Shown piece after piece: positions 53,501 through 56,810 of a DNA stretch of 64,000 nucleotides (positions are counted from its first letter, which is position 1; every line of letters starts with the position of its first letter). Origin of the DNA: Pteria penguin (lineage: Eukaryota > Mollusca > Bivalvia > Pterioida > Pteriidae); assembly GCA_035048485.1 (NCBI GenBank), contig CM068580.1:60686983-60750982 (forward strand), read 5' to 3'. A program made the translations under genes and the position numbers. The notes below the pieces were generated by a model. The model searched no databases, was not told the DNA's origin, and saw nothing but the letters and a program-made list of their open reading frames with translations.

Positions 53501-55821
53501 TCGATTCTGATTTGTCAGTCGATGTAATCGTTTTGTCACCTGACTACTGCAACCCTTATTACGTTTTCATATTGGAATAAAGTAGCGTAAACAACGCAAC
53601 AACGCGCGAACGCAACAATGCATTAATAAAACAATGCACGAAAGTAACAATGCAGAAATGCAACGATGTGCGAATGCATAAATGCAATTATGCGCAAATG
53701 AAACAATGCACGAATGCAACAATGCTCTGTCACATTCCGTCCAGAATGAACTTATTGTACATGACAGGAACGTGGCGGGTATGAAGACTGGAAGGCTCTT
53801 ATGACCAGAAAACAAGTTTTAAGTGTTTTAATATATTTTAAGATCAAAACTGTTATTTATATTGCTGTTAAATTTCAATGTACATCTATACAAATAGTTA
53901 CAAGCAATTATTTCATGTAAAAGTGCTTTGTTTGGGGTCCCAATGCCGTATTTTGAATAAAAAGAAAACGTGAAAGGTATAATGACAATAAAAAGTGAAT
54001 GACAAGAAAATATTATACAGTAATTATACAATTCGTTGTCAATATTGCAATTGACCTCTCCTTATCTTCCGCGATAGATAAGCTTTCGTTAAACTGGCCG
54101 CTAAGACAAAGAACAGTATTTGAATCTTAGCAAGATTACTGATCTATTTTACGGAAAATATGGGAAATTCATCAGTATTATGTGACCGGTTTTGATAGCA
54201 CATTGTTGTACTTAAATTCTCTGTATATAGTTTTGGTGATCCCTTGATTTAATTAACAGTCGCATTTTTTAATTAAGTTACCTAACACCCGAGAATGAAC
54301 GATAACTGTCGATTACATTCTACGGAATAAGTAAGCGAATCATTGATAGTCTGAAAATAAGTTTAACTGATTATCTGACTTAAACGTCCTAAGAGTTCAT
54401 CAGAAAAATACCTTCTCTAGTTTCTCTAGATCTTTACCGCAACGGGACAAATTCAATAGCGGAATAAAGGTCTGATTGTATTCAATTTATAAATAATTAT
54501 AAACTTACTTACATTAGTTGTTTAAATATATCCTTTTTATATATATTGAAAAGACGTAATACAGGCGGAAGGAGAAAGCAAGATATGAACAATGAGAATA
54601 CAAACACATATGAGATGGTTAACGAACCTTCAGTGGAGACGAAAATTAAAAATACAGAATATAGCAACTTAAATAAAGGTAAAACATTTCAATGATAAGA
54701 ATGTATTTTTTTACTACTCTCACAAGGATATAATGAGGAACGTTTGAAATTGTCACTGAGGAAGTTCTATGGTCGTTATAGGGATCTATTGCAATTTCAG
54801 ATTCCTCTTTGAAGAATGTTAACCGATATTTTGGGACCTGACCATACTATATAACCATCTTAATTTTTTGACTATACTTGATTTGACATAATACGTGTAT
54901 ACATGTATATACAGGTATTTGTTCACCTGCGTTTCCGACACCGGAATTTCAGGCAGGCAGCATTTCTTGCCTTGAATGGGAAATTTGACTTCGTGTCCCG
55001 TCTCCTTTGTATGTTCATGTGTGTATATTTATGTTTTTATCTCCTCGATTTGAAAAGTTATTGCAGGACTTTTGCGACGGGTGTTGCATGCAACCAGGAG
55101 ACGCTTACTTCTCCCGGGCACTTGGTCTCACCTCGATTTTATTGGGGTCCGCATTTGTCTGAACATGACACTAAACACGATATTGTCCCCCTTATTGCAT
55201 GGACTATGAGATATGGTTTACTCTTCGGTACTTCTTCGTTTTTTACTTTCATTATTAAGTAGAAACATACATTAATAGTGGAAAAAGCAAAGTGCTAGTA
55301 TTATATTTATTTGAATTTAATTAAAGAGAAAACTGAAGACATCTGACAAAATGCCAAATGCACAACCAAAATGCACAAAACCCTTCAAATTCTTACGTAA
55401 TATATATTGACTTTATAGGCAAATTGAAGGAAGGGATGAAAGAGAAAAGCCCATATTACAACACGAATTCTGTAGATCAACAACAAGCAAAGATTGCACG
55501 TGGTAAGGTCTATTACGATTTCACGGTCCCCAATAAACCGTCTGAAAATGCTGTACATGTATCGGACTTCAAGGATCACGTTGAGGAAAGGAAACACAAT
55601 GATGACAAATTAACGGATGAGTTTTCGGTAAGCCGAAGAATTGTCTACTTCAACTCTTTGACGTGTTCATTTGCTCAAATAGTTTGTATTTTAACATTAA
55701 ACATTAGGGTTTTTATAGGATACATGTTAACTCTTACAACCATGAGTGTTGTTTTCAGACGGAAATTAATGAAATGGTATATAGTATAGATTGTATTGAA
55801 AAACATACGAAAATTGAATAG
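14658..55821 (+). CDS. Type I membrane receptor: EGF-like, fucolectin (FTP), sushi, TM, tyrosine-rich tail (5' incomplete)
   Basis: Thirteen exons join in frame: 14658-14876, 24418-24552, 25452-25631, 25989-26126, 26232-26414, 32147-32362, 32550-32747, 35587-35727, 49180-49350, 52102-52290, 52842-52950, 54572-54678, 55419-55627, with a terminal exon 55759-55821. All extracellular exons begin and end in phase 1, the classic pattern for shuffled modules. The order is FTP (second half only), EGF, EGF, FTP, FTP, EGF, sushi, sushi, transmembrane, cytoplasmic tail with YEMV, YSNL and YYDF motifs, stop. FTP modules bind fucose or galactose-type glycans in known lectins, and EGF plus tyrosine tail recalls MEGF10/Draper-type engulfment receptors, so a surface recognition role is likely but inferred. 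No signal peptide exon was found. The first exon listed could belong to an upstream gene or isoform. Confidence 0.72.
14911..14983. repeat. (TTA)n microsatellite
   Basis: Trinucleotide TTA/ATT repeat directly at the 5' boundary of the Naiad PLE. N-terminal-EN PLEs are reported to insert preferentially at microsatellites. Confidence 0.95.
15026..16004 (+). pseudogene. Naiad N-terminal GIY-YIG endonuclease, interrupted, with TGA codons
   Basis: The first part reads [14 protein letters not shown] ... [14 protein letters not shown], the Cys-rich lead-in seen before PLE endonucleases. It is followed by in-frame TGA at 15329-15331 and NTANVIYV (the GIY half), then TGA at 15362-15364 just before a Cys codon. 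A 175-bp foreign insertion follows. The frame resumes with [20 protein letters not shown] (YIG half; the usual Gly after YV is Ala here), [11 protein letters not shown], and [12 protein letters not shown] ... PYPLGLN, the conserved PLE-EN C-terminal helix and Gly-Leu-Asn end. Both TGAs sit in the zone where PLE endonucleases have conserved Cys residues, consistent with Cys to selenocysteine replacement. The tail is Arg/Asn-rich ([10 protein letters not shown]). Confidence 0.85.
15371..15545 (-). mobile_element. PLE family-2 3'-terminal fragment inserted in the GIY-YIG ORF
   Basis: The sequence AAGATGATGGATAAATCC ... GGGGAGAGTG matches the 3' ends of the family-2 elements at 12248 and 45941. 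It starts at the same terminal base region and is truncated after about 175 bp. Flanks GAATGT and GGATGT form a probable 5-6 bp target duplication within the Naiad coding sequence. This is the pattern of a severely 5'-truncated PLE insertion made after the Naiad arrived. Confidence 0.85.
16005..18237 (+). pseudogene. Naiad reverse transcriptase domain with in-frame TGA codons
   Basis: After a +1 shift near 16005, one frame runs to 18237. In order it shows [14 protein letters not shown], the CxC linker SSCSCENS (16402-16410), [27 protein letters not shown] (16780-16803), [21 protein letters not shown] finger motif, [11 protein letters not shown] (motif A, 17221), [14 protein letters not shown] (17461), [10 protein letters not shown] (catalytic motif, about 17542) and FLDLNIKI to the thumb. 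In-frame interruptions are TGA at 16105, 16636, 16816 and 17644, and TAA at 16294 and 17587. The TGA at 16816 (VVxKLYY) aligns with Cys in the three other PLE copies here (FTCKKYY twice, IVCKAYY). The one at 16636 aligns with Trp, so it may be a TGG to TGA mutation. PLE RTs are relatives of telomerase RT. Confidence 0.88.
18225..18290 (+). promoter_or_regulatory. SECIS element, type II-like hairpin
   Basis: Base pairing read directly: helix I GGGGAC (18225-18230) with GTCCCC (18285-18290). The core is ATGA (18234-18237) opposite TGAA (18277-18280). Helix II GGGCCTTGTC (18239-18248) pairs with GACATGGTCC (18267-18276), with one T-T mismatch and one G-U. CAAA follows with the required unpaired A residues (18250-18252). 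The apical mini-stem is CCTCT/AGAGG with loop TTC (18253-18265). ATGA, AA and GA with helix II of this length are the defining SECIS features, and the apical mini-stem makes it type II. It lies at the end of the RT ORF of the PLE whose frame has repeated TGA codons; the ORF's terminal TGA overlaps the ATGA core. An identical copy is at 49838-49903. Confidence 0.88.
18761..20314. other. Intron sequence, no gene seen
   Basis: There is a G run at 19694-19714, and a C run with CTCCTCCCC at 19974-19994 followed by T-rich sequence. A short decayed coding-like piece at 19411-19545 ([12 protein letters not shown] then stop) may be a transposon or gene relic; it has no support elsewhere. No receptor exon was recognised. 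Confidence 0.5.
20315..20392 (-). repeat. tRNA-derived SINE-like head
   Basis: On the minus strand it reads GGGGCAGAGTTGGTGTA ... AGCACTTGGATTACAGTGCAGAAGG ... TTGTTCAATTCACAGG, a tRNA-like fold with a degenerate A box and a B box (GTTCAATTC). The sequence differs from the other SINE heads in this window, so it is a distinct family. Confidence 0.5.
20393..21725. other. Intron sequence with (GT)n at 21526-21570
   Basis: AT-rich and without recognisable exons. A GT microsatellite with a TATGT interruption lies at 21526-21570 near ACATGTATATA repeats. It borders the THAP relic. Confidence 0.6.
21730..22069 (-). pseudogene. THAP-domain coding relic
   Basis: In minus sense from the ATG at 22069: [14 protein letters not shown], then VSVFQFPK and RRTWKGG, i.e. 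the first two Cys, the hydrophobic FPK box and the invariant Trp region of a THAP zinc finger (C2CH). After a frameshift near 21865 the next frame gives [14 protein letters not shown], the Cys-x2-His end, and LKDGTV, equivalent to the AVPTIF region. One shift and later stops separate it from any longer product. The remainder of the gene or transposon is not visible, so it is probably a fragment of a THAP-type transposon. Confidence 0.55.
22070..23980. other. Intron sequence, nothing recognised
   Basis: Both strands were scanned for FTP, EGF or sushi exon signatures and for PLE or LTR blocks; none was seen. A piece at 23470-23640 (CATGTCGGTAGTGGTT ...) has some coding look but no confident frame. 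Confidence 0.4.
23981..24245. repeat. Long near-perfect inverted repeat (hairpin)
   Basis: The arm ACACTGAGAACATTTATAG ... ACAAATAATAAAAA (23981-24050) is repeated as its exact reverse complement at about 24178-24245, ending TTCTCAGTGT. The loop of about 125 bp contains a second palindrome, GGTRATAAACC(TA)nGGTTTATCACC, at 24126-24170. The whole can fold into a hairpin with an inner hairpin. It may be a fold-back element or the product of a template-switch inversion. It ends about 170 bp before the EGF exon acceptor at 24418. Confidence 0.9.
24418..24552 (+). CDS. EGF-like exon 1 of the receptor
   Basis: The phase 1-1 exon reads [19 protein letters not shown], then [23 protein letters not shown]: eight cysteines with the CxxGxxGxxC-like close of laminin/MEGF-type EGF repeats. 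Acceptor TATAAG (poor pyrimidine tract), donor GTAATT. An alternative frame gives an Ala/Leu-rich string that mimics a signal peptide but has no Cys pattern. Confidence 0.75.
   Translation, partial: LADPFMTAVKYALITVLITASAADSVLAENVGCVNQDILVKTVQ
25202..25333. repeat. (GTAT)n / (GT)n microsatellite
   Basis: Tetranucleotide GTAT repeat with GT and GCAT interruptions (GCAT block near 25278-25296). Tyr/Val/Cys/Met frames across it are artefacts. Confidence 0.95.
25452..25631 (+). CDS. EGF-like exon 2 of the receptor
   Basis: The phase 1-1 exon of 60 codons has [19 protein letters not shown], then [34 protein letters not shown]. The WMGDNC close is shared with the EGF exon at 35587 (WMGDYC). Acceptor TTTTTTAG, donor GTAAAA. 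Confidence 0.8.
25989..26126 (+). CDS. FTP module 2, first-half exon
   Basis: Reads [20 protein letters not shown] and ends [10 protein letters not shown]. The NLA start, the VDGN loop with adjacent Cys and the V-x-L-x-LRG strand match the N-terminal half of fucolectin modules. Phase 1-1, acceptor TTTTACAG, donor GTATCA. Confidence 0.8.
26232..26414 (+). CDS. FTP module 2, second-half exon
   Basis: Reads [32 protein letters not shown] and ends [11 protein letters not shown]. It continues the first-half exon after a 105-bp intron and keeps phase 1. The CEVxxFG close is diagnostic for the module. Confidence 0.82.
26415..26759. other. Intron, nothing recognised
   Basis: AT-rich intron sequence between the FTP exon donor and the start of PLE similarity near 26760. 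Confidence 0.5.
26760..27706 (+). pseudogene. PLE family 3, 5' part, split by TIR element B
   Basis: 26760-26900 matches 9545-9690. At about 27010 an in-frame CSCSS gives the CxC linker, followed by broken RT sequence: [24 protein letters not shown] region, [43 protein letters not shown] and a decayed motif A (about 27585). Numerous stops. The reading breaks at 27706 and resumes at 30488 at the equivalent codon region, showing that the TIR element landed inside this PLE. Confidence 0.85.
27707..30478. mobile_element. TIR-type DNA element, copy B, nested in a PLE
   Basis: Starts (TTA)GGGAGGCCCAAA and ends TTTGGGCCTCACTA. It is flanked by TCATAGTTA on both sides (27698-27706 and 30479-30487). 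Because the host is a PLE whose uninterrupted sequence can be read at 57840-57940, the boundaries are well supported. If the termini are TAGGG and CACTA the duplication is 7 bp; if the ends are GGG and CTA it is 9 bp. Relative to copy A it has an extra segment (about 28716-29130) and lacks the TA expansion. Shared short frames exist on both strands but no transposase motif was recognised. Confidence 0.88.
29517..29646 (+). other. Exon-like coding block inside TIR element B
   Basis: Flanked by ATACAG and GTAAGT. The frame reads [21 protein letters not shown] and on to [14 protein letters not shown] without a stop. Copy A (2782-2907) keeps the frame and the GTAAGT donor. A further short frame, [15 protein letters not shown] ... 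[18 protein letters not shown], ends at 30238 next to AATAAA. Together they suggest spliced coding sequence carried by the element, either its own gene or captured host exons. Function unknown. Confidence 0.4.
30541..30795 (+). mobile_element. Naiad-type 3'-tail fragment carrying a GT expansion
   Basis: The CCCGTAAACCGGTTAACC ... GTAAGTCGATATCG block is followed by (GT)n at 30630-30707 and GTGCATGTCCTTGGTGATT ... CATACAGCTTTGTCAAATGTCTTC, the same order as 4688-4875. It is inserted within the PLE codons for [12 protein letters not shown]. Confidence 0.75.
30630..30707. repeat. (GT)n microsatellite
   Basis: About 39 uninterrupted GT units inside the Naiad-tail fragment. Confidence 0.97.
31826..31906 (+). 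repeat. tRNA-derived SINE-like head
   Basis: GATATGGCCTAGTGGATGAAG is a good A box (TGGCCTAGTGG), and GGTGCGATCCC, 33 bases further on, is a B-box variant. The downstream sequence to about 32070 may be the SINE body. It precedes the FTP exon at 32147. Confidence 0.6.
32147..32362 (+). CDS. FTP module 3, first-half exon
   Basis: Reads [41 protein letters not shown] and [21 protein letters not shown]. It matches the fucolectin N-terminal pattern (NVA-x-x-x-ASQ-S, DG-x-x-N-x-SC, WW-V-L). Phase 1-1, acceptor TTCATTAG, donor GTAAGA. Confidence 0.88.
32550..32747 (+). CDS. FTP module 3, second-half exon
   Basis: Reads [19 protein letters not shown], then [20 protein letters not shown]. The CEVEIYG close is the family end motif. 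Phase 1-1, acceptor GTTTCAG, donor GTAAGC. Confidence 0.85.
32801..33275 (+). repeat. Tandem repeat, three units of about 157-160 bp
   Basis: Units begin TCATTGCATTTCATTTGTCAG, TCACTGCATTTTATTTGCCAG and TTAATGCATTTGAGTTGCCGG and each carries AGATAATAACTTGA, a GATTTGGGG stretch and AAAAGGTCAA. The units are diverged. It lies immediately after the FTP exon donor. Confidence 0.85.
33276..35217. other. Intron, no gene recognised
   Basis: AT-rich. It has a G run with GTGTTCCCCC at 34039-34060. A short open stretch at 35066-35215 before the CATA repeat has no family resemblance I can name. Confidence 0.5.
35218..35502. repeat. (CATA)n microsatellite, about 285 bp
   Basis: Tetranucleotide CATA repeat with a (CA) and CACCTA interruption at about 35280-35305. 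Both strands give long artefactual frames (His/Thr/Tyr/Ile or Met/Tyr/Val/Cys). Confidence 0.97.
35587..35727 (+). CDS. EGF-like exon 3 of the receptor
   Basis: Reads [19 protein letters not shown], then [20 protein letters not shown] and DK. The same Cys spacing as the exon at 24418, showing repeat duplication. Phase 1-1, acceptor ATTCAG, donor GTAAGT. The LTR retrotransposon starts 39 bp after its donor. Confidence 0.85.
35766..36965 (+). repeat. 5' LTR (shared part)
   Basis: Begins TGTAATAAAAATGCC and is collinear with 47895-49085 down to ATTACA at 36965, with small indels and scattered substitutions. It contains a TATA box (36621). The sequence from 36966 to the PBS at 37178 is not matched at the 3' end, so the original LTR may have extended to about 37174. 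Confidence 0.88.
36621..36628 (+). promoter_or_regulatory. LTR TATA box
   Basis: TATATAAA in the context GAAAGCTATATAAATCGG, conserved in the 3' LTR at 48738-48745 (AAACTATATAAAGCGG). Expected position for the retrotransposon promoter. Confidence 0.6.
37178..37196 (+). other. Primer-binding site candidate
   Basis: TGGTGTCAGAAGTGGGATG is preceded by CCTTACAAC. It begins with TGG, complementary to a tRNA CCA end, and the TGGTGTCAGAAGTGGG form is common in Ty3/gypsy elements. It is 212 bp downstream of the end of the LTR similarity. Confidence 0.7.
37432..39862 (+). pseudogene. gag of the LTR retrotransposon, interrupted
   Basis: The N-terminal acidic part starts at an ATG ([13 protein letters not shown]) and is open to 37692. 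After an inserted repeat the same reading resumes near 38890 ([15 protein letters not shown]), followed by the gypsy gag capsid-like segment [17 protein letters not shown] and [19 protein letters not shown] at 39127 and further stops follow. The nucleocapsid end at 39644-39862 has one zinc knuckle, [14 protein letters not shown], in basic sequence. The order is normal for Ty3/gypsy. Confidence 0.85.
37693..38885. repeat. Tandem-repeat insertion in gag (about 320-bp units)
   Basis: Units share AAGTCCAAGGGCCATAAATCC, GTCAAAAGTAGGTCAATCGT, ACAAAACTCGAACTGGTAC and AAAGTCCGGAAAACATGACC, starting near 37965, 38372 and 38695, with a partial unit at 38072. It ends ACGGACGCACGGACAGCGCCATAACATAATACG before gag resumes. 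The left end has a GATTTTCATGAAAATC palindrome. It is a non-coding interspersed repeat that expanded in tandem. Confidence 0.8.
39863..40767 (+). pseudogene. Protease region and N-terminal pol of the LTR element
   Basis: A retropepsin-like fold is suggested by INIDFV near 39930 (the DTG/DSG active site itself is not readable), [20 protein letters not shown] and [12 protein letters not shown] at 40010-40160, the usual end of gypsy proteases. A frame change near 40300 leads to the linker ORF to 40767 (SATYFEGN ... [21 protein letters not shown]), which is the segment just upstream of the RT fingers. Confidence 0.7.
40768..41910 (+). pseudogene. Reverse transcriptase and truncated RNase H of the LTR element
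   Basis: RT begins [11 protein letters not shown]. The long frame (40858-41610) holds [31 protein letters not shown] (motif A), [15 protein letters not shown] (motif B) and [10 protein letters not shown] (motif C, catalytic pair intact). A frameshift near 41580 leads to RNase [18 protein letters not shown] then a stop, and [24 protein letters not shown]. The sequence then jumps from YLYGSRG to NVDALSR, so the C-terminal half of RNase H is deleted. Confidence 0.9.
41911..43342 (+). pseudogene. Integrase of the LTR element
   Basis: The zinc-binding N-terminus reads [13 protein letters not shown] and [12 protein letters not shown]; the second His (normally GGHLG) and one Cys are lost. The core starts [11 protein letters not shown] (first catalytic Asp), with broken frames over 42600-42870 that include [15 protein letters not shown] (normally with the catalytic Glu). 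The C-terminal part (42867-43342) is open and has [15 protein letters not shown], the GPY/F module. No chromodomain follows. Confidence 0.87.
43343..44080. other. Spacer between integrase and accessory ORFs
   Basis: No recognisable domain. A short frame at 43457-43681 partly duplicates wording of its own surroundings (GGGACGG...TTG repeats near 43435 and 43625). Part of the retrotransposon. Confidence 0.5.
44081..45731 (+). pseudogene. Accessory ORF region downstream of pol: C2H2 fingers, charged coil, unknown domain
   Basis: From an ATG at 44081 the frame reads [13 protein letters not shown], a C2H2 finger (Cys-x2-Cys ... HLASSH), then a second, CLWCPEE ... DHAKIIH. Stops lie at 44138 and 44318. 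Next come [39 protein letters not shown] and, after a shift, [14 protein letters not shown] to HFLDEC. After another shift there is a Ser/Thr-rich segment and a very Lys/Glu-rich helix ([14 protein letters not shown], about 45040-45140). The last open piece (45339-45731) has a compact domain ([20 protein letters not shown] ... [16 protein letters not shown]) of no family I recognise. The coding blocks are collinear with pol and inside the LTR pair, so they belong to the element. Confidence 0.65.
45917..45936 (+). other. Polypurine tract (poly-G)
   Basis: A run of 20 G following TTAAGTT. It is directly followed by TGTA, the first bases of the LTR, then by the inserted PLE. Its position fits the plus-strand primer of the retrotransposon. 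Confidence 0.65.
45941..47893 (-). mobile_element. PLE family 2, 5'-truncated copy at the PPT/LTR junction
   Basis: Sense runs from 47893 to 45941. The 5' truncation lies in [14 protein letters not shown]. The RT is open from 47804 to 46881 ([50 protein letters not shown]) and from 46900 to 46259 ([32 protein letters not shown]). Two compensating frameshifts near 46885 and 46765 hide [20 protein letters not shown] in the third frame. Otherwise this is the best-preserved RT of its family here. No endonuclease follows the RT. The flanks GTGTA (45936-45940 and 47894-47898) are a target duplication. Confidence 0.9.
47895..49085 (+). repeat. 3' LTR
   Basis: Begins TGTAATAATAATGCC and ends GTAAATTACA. 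Collinear with 35766-36965 including the TATA box at 48738. It ends 94 bp before the sushi exon. Confidence 0.9.
49180..49350 (+). CDS. Sushi (CCP) exon 1 of the receptor
   Basis: Reads [34 protein letters not shown] and [16 protein letters not shown]: four Cys with the xGxxxxxxC, GxWSxxxPxC pattern of complement control protein modules. Phase 1-1, acceptor TTGTTCAG, donor GTAAGT. Confidence 0.9.
49351..49689. other. Intron with poly-G tract
   Basis: G-rich run at 49604-49636 (two G blocks split by a T), then the inverted Naiad tail. Nothing else recognised. Confidence 0.7.
49690..50360. mobile_element. Naiad 3'-end insertion with an inverted 5' piece
   Basis: 49690-49829 is the reverse complement of the tail block at 50113-50255 (both hold the CCGGTTAACCACACC block and CTGCTGTTAC). 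From 49830 the sequence is plus-sense and near-identical to 18217-18740: SECIS, GGTCCTGAACC, GTTTATCATGTTGATGTCGC, then the tail to about 50360. No RT sequence precedes it. Inverted/tandem truncated copies are typical products of PLE insertion. Confidence 0.85.
49838..49903 (+). promoter_or_regulatory. SECIS element, second copy (orphan)
   Basis: Identical over the hairpin to 18225-18290: GGGGAC/GTCCCC, ATGA/TGAA, helix II GGGCCTTGTC/GACATGGTCC, CAAA and the mini-stem CCTCT/AGAGG. No coding sequence is attached, since the insertion begins 8 bp upstream. Confidence 0.85.
50361..52101. other. Intron, no gene recognised
   Basis: A low-complexity tract lies at 51280-51390, with T runs and a G run followed by TTGTTTGTTTTTG, like those at 6900 and 9300. 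No exon was identified on either strand. Confidence 0.5.
52102..52290 (+). CDS. Sushi (CCP) exon 2 of the receptor
   Basis: Reads [32 protein letters not shown] and [16 protein letters not shown], the same four-Cys CCP pattern as the exon at 49180. Phase 1-1, acceptor GTTTTAG, donor GTGAGT. Confidence 0.9.
52291..52841. other. Intron, T-rich
   Basis: Contains a pyrimidine tract and TTTAT repeats at 52550-52690. Ends in TTGCTCTTCAG. Confidence 0.6.
52842..52950 (+). CDS. Transmembrane exon of the receptor
   Basis: Reads [20 protein letters not shown], then [16 protein letters not shown]: a short juxtamembrane stretch, a Gly/Ala-rich start and a hydrophobic helix of about 20 residues ending in Arg-Arg, a type I stop-transfer. 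It enters in phase 1 and leaves in phase 2. Acceptor CTCTTCAG, donor GTAAAG. Confidence 0.87.
52951..54571. other. Intron with an AATGCA-rich minisatellite
   Basis: Apart from the minisatellite at 53585-53725 no feature was recognised. Confidence 0.5.
53585..53725. repeat. Irregular minisatellite (AATGCACGAATGCAAC-type units)
   Basis: Imperfect repeats of 8 and 16-18 bp built from CGAATGCAACAATGC and AATGCA. A minus-strand frame full of Ala/Leu/Ser/Cys/Ile is a by-product. Confidence 0.8.
54572..54678 (+). CDS. Cytoplasmic exon 1 of the receptor
   Basis: Continues the frame after the TM exon: [20 protein letters not shown], then [14 protein letters not shown] and YSNL are tyrosine motifs with a hydrophobic residue at +3, usable for endocytosis or SH2-type signalling. 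The acceptor chosen (GGCGGAAG) has a weak tract. The stronger-looking ACAG 9 bp upstream would bring a stop after 11 codons. Donor GTAAAA. Confidence 0.65.
54714..55250 (+). mobile_element. PLE family 3, 3' fragment
   Basis: Matches 58468-58960: [14 protein letters not shown] codons, LTDILGP-like end and the tail TTGCATGCAACC ... GGACTATGAGA. It is 5'-truncated in the RT thumb and lies in the intron between the two cytoplasmic exons. Confidence 0.85.
55419..55627 (+). CDS. Cytoplasmic exon 2 of the receptor
   Basis: Reads [38 protein letters not shown], then KLTDEFS. Enters in phase 1, leaves in phase 0, fully open. Further tyrosines (PYYNTN, VYYDFTV). Acceptor TTTATAG, donor GTAAGC. Confidence 0.78.
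55759..55821 (+). CDS. Terminal exon of the receptor
   Basis: Acceptor GTTTTCAG. The phase-0 frame [20 protein letters not shown] ends at TAG (55819-55821). MVYSI is another tyrosine motif. It fits the preceding exon phase exactly. Confidence 0.7.
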   Translation, partial: TEINEMVYSIDCIEKHTKIE

Positions 55822-56321
55822 TACTGGATTGTCGAATTCTTTTTGCTGTATATTTCTGAAATACATACTTTTACAACACAAATTGTAGGGTGTCTAGACA
55901 TATGAAATACGTTATAAGTCATTTAAGCTGTAACAACAATAATGTTAATAATTTTTTTCTATAAAATGCATGTAAACAGTACGTATGTACTTTCTGCTCC
56001 TGTAATGTCTAAACCAATACCGTATCATAGGTTGAACTCATATTTATCATATTTGTACAAAAGGGATGAATAAGGGTTTGAATGGTGATACTACCACATG
56101 TCTCTGATTACATCAATATTTAGCTCTTAAATGACGTTTCTTCATATAACTGATAGATAAATAACAGATGAATAACGTAAAATCAGAGTTGGTCTTTTTA
56201 AAAATACGTTTAGTTGTCCTCTTAAATAGGATGTTACTTTATAAATTATAACTGTCGCCATATGACTAAAATATTCTCAGTGTAAGTTAAATAATAAATC
56301 TATGTATAAAATAACTGAGCT
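55822..56321. other. Probable 3' UTR and spacer
   Basis: AT-rich sequence after the receptor stop. AATAAA-like strings occur near 56290 but no polyadenylation site can be assigned with confidence. Confidence 0.4.
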
Positions 56322-56392
56322 TGTGTATCTCAGATGGTAGCATGCTTGACTTGGGGCCTAGGGGTCCTGAGTTTAATCTCACAAGTGGTTCT
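56322..56392 (+). repeat. tRNA-derived SINE-like head
   Basis: GTATCTCAGATGGTAGCATGC (A-box form TCAGATGGTAG) and GTCCTGAGTTTAATCTCAC (B-box variant GAGTTTAATCTC) have tRNA-like spacing. A different sequence from the other SINE heads. Confidence 0.6.
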
Positions 56393-56810
56393 TCTGTGTA
56401 CATTATTTCGGATGAGATAGTGATAACCCATGCCAGGCCTCGTCGTCACCAACCTTCCCCAACTCCATACTCAACCTCAAGTATAAGTATTTTTCTCAAT
56501 TTTCTTTCCTCAATCTGAAGTCACCATCACCACAAGACGAAAATTTGAGTAAATACTCAAATATTTAAGTGAAGCTTAATAGGTATCTTAAGTATTTCCT
56601 CAAGTGAAAAACATAGCGGAGAGGCATCGCAGACGATATATTTTTCTAGGAATGATTGAGAGATGAGATAAGAAGCAACGAGAGAGAGTTATAAGAGATC
56701 GTTTCACCCTTAGAGTTCCAAAATCACAACGCGGCCAAAACTTCAGTTGGTGACGTGGGCTTGACATTGCGCATAACGTCAAACAACGAACGATAGTTTA
56801 GTTAACCTTG
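56393..56810. other. Spacer, nothing recognised
   Basis: Possibly includes the SINE body just after 56392. No coding exon. Confidence 0.4.

Noticed and set aside
53567..53815. Minus-strand frame with Ala/Leu/Cys/Ile repeats
   Set aside because: Explained by the AATGCA minisatellite at 53585-53725.
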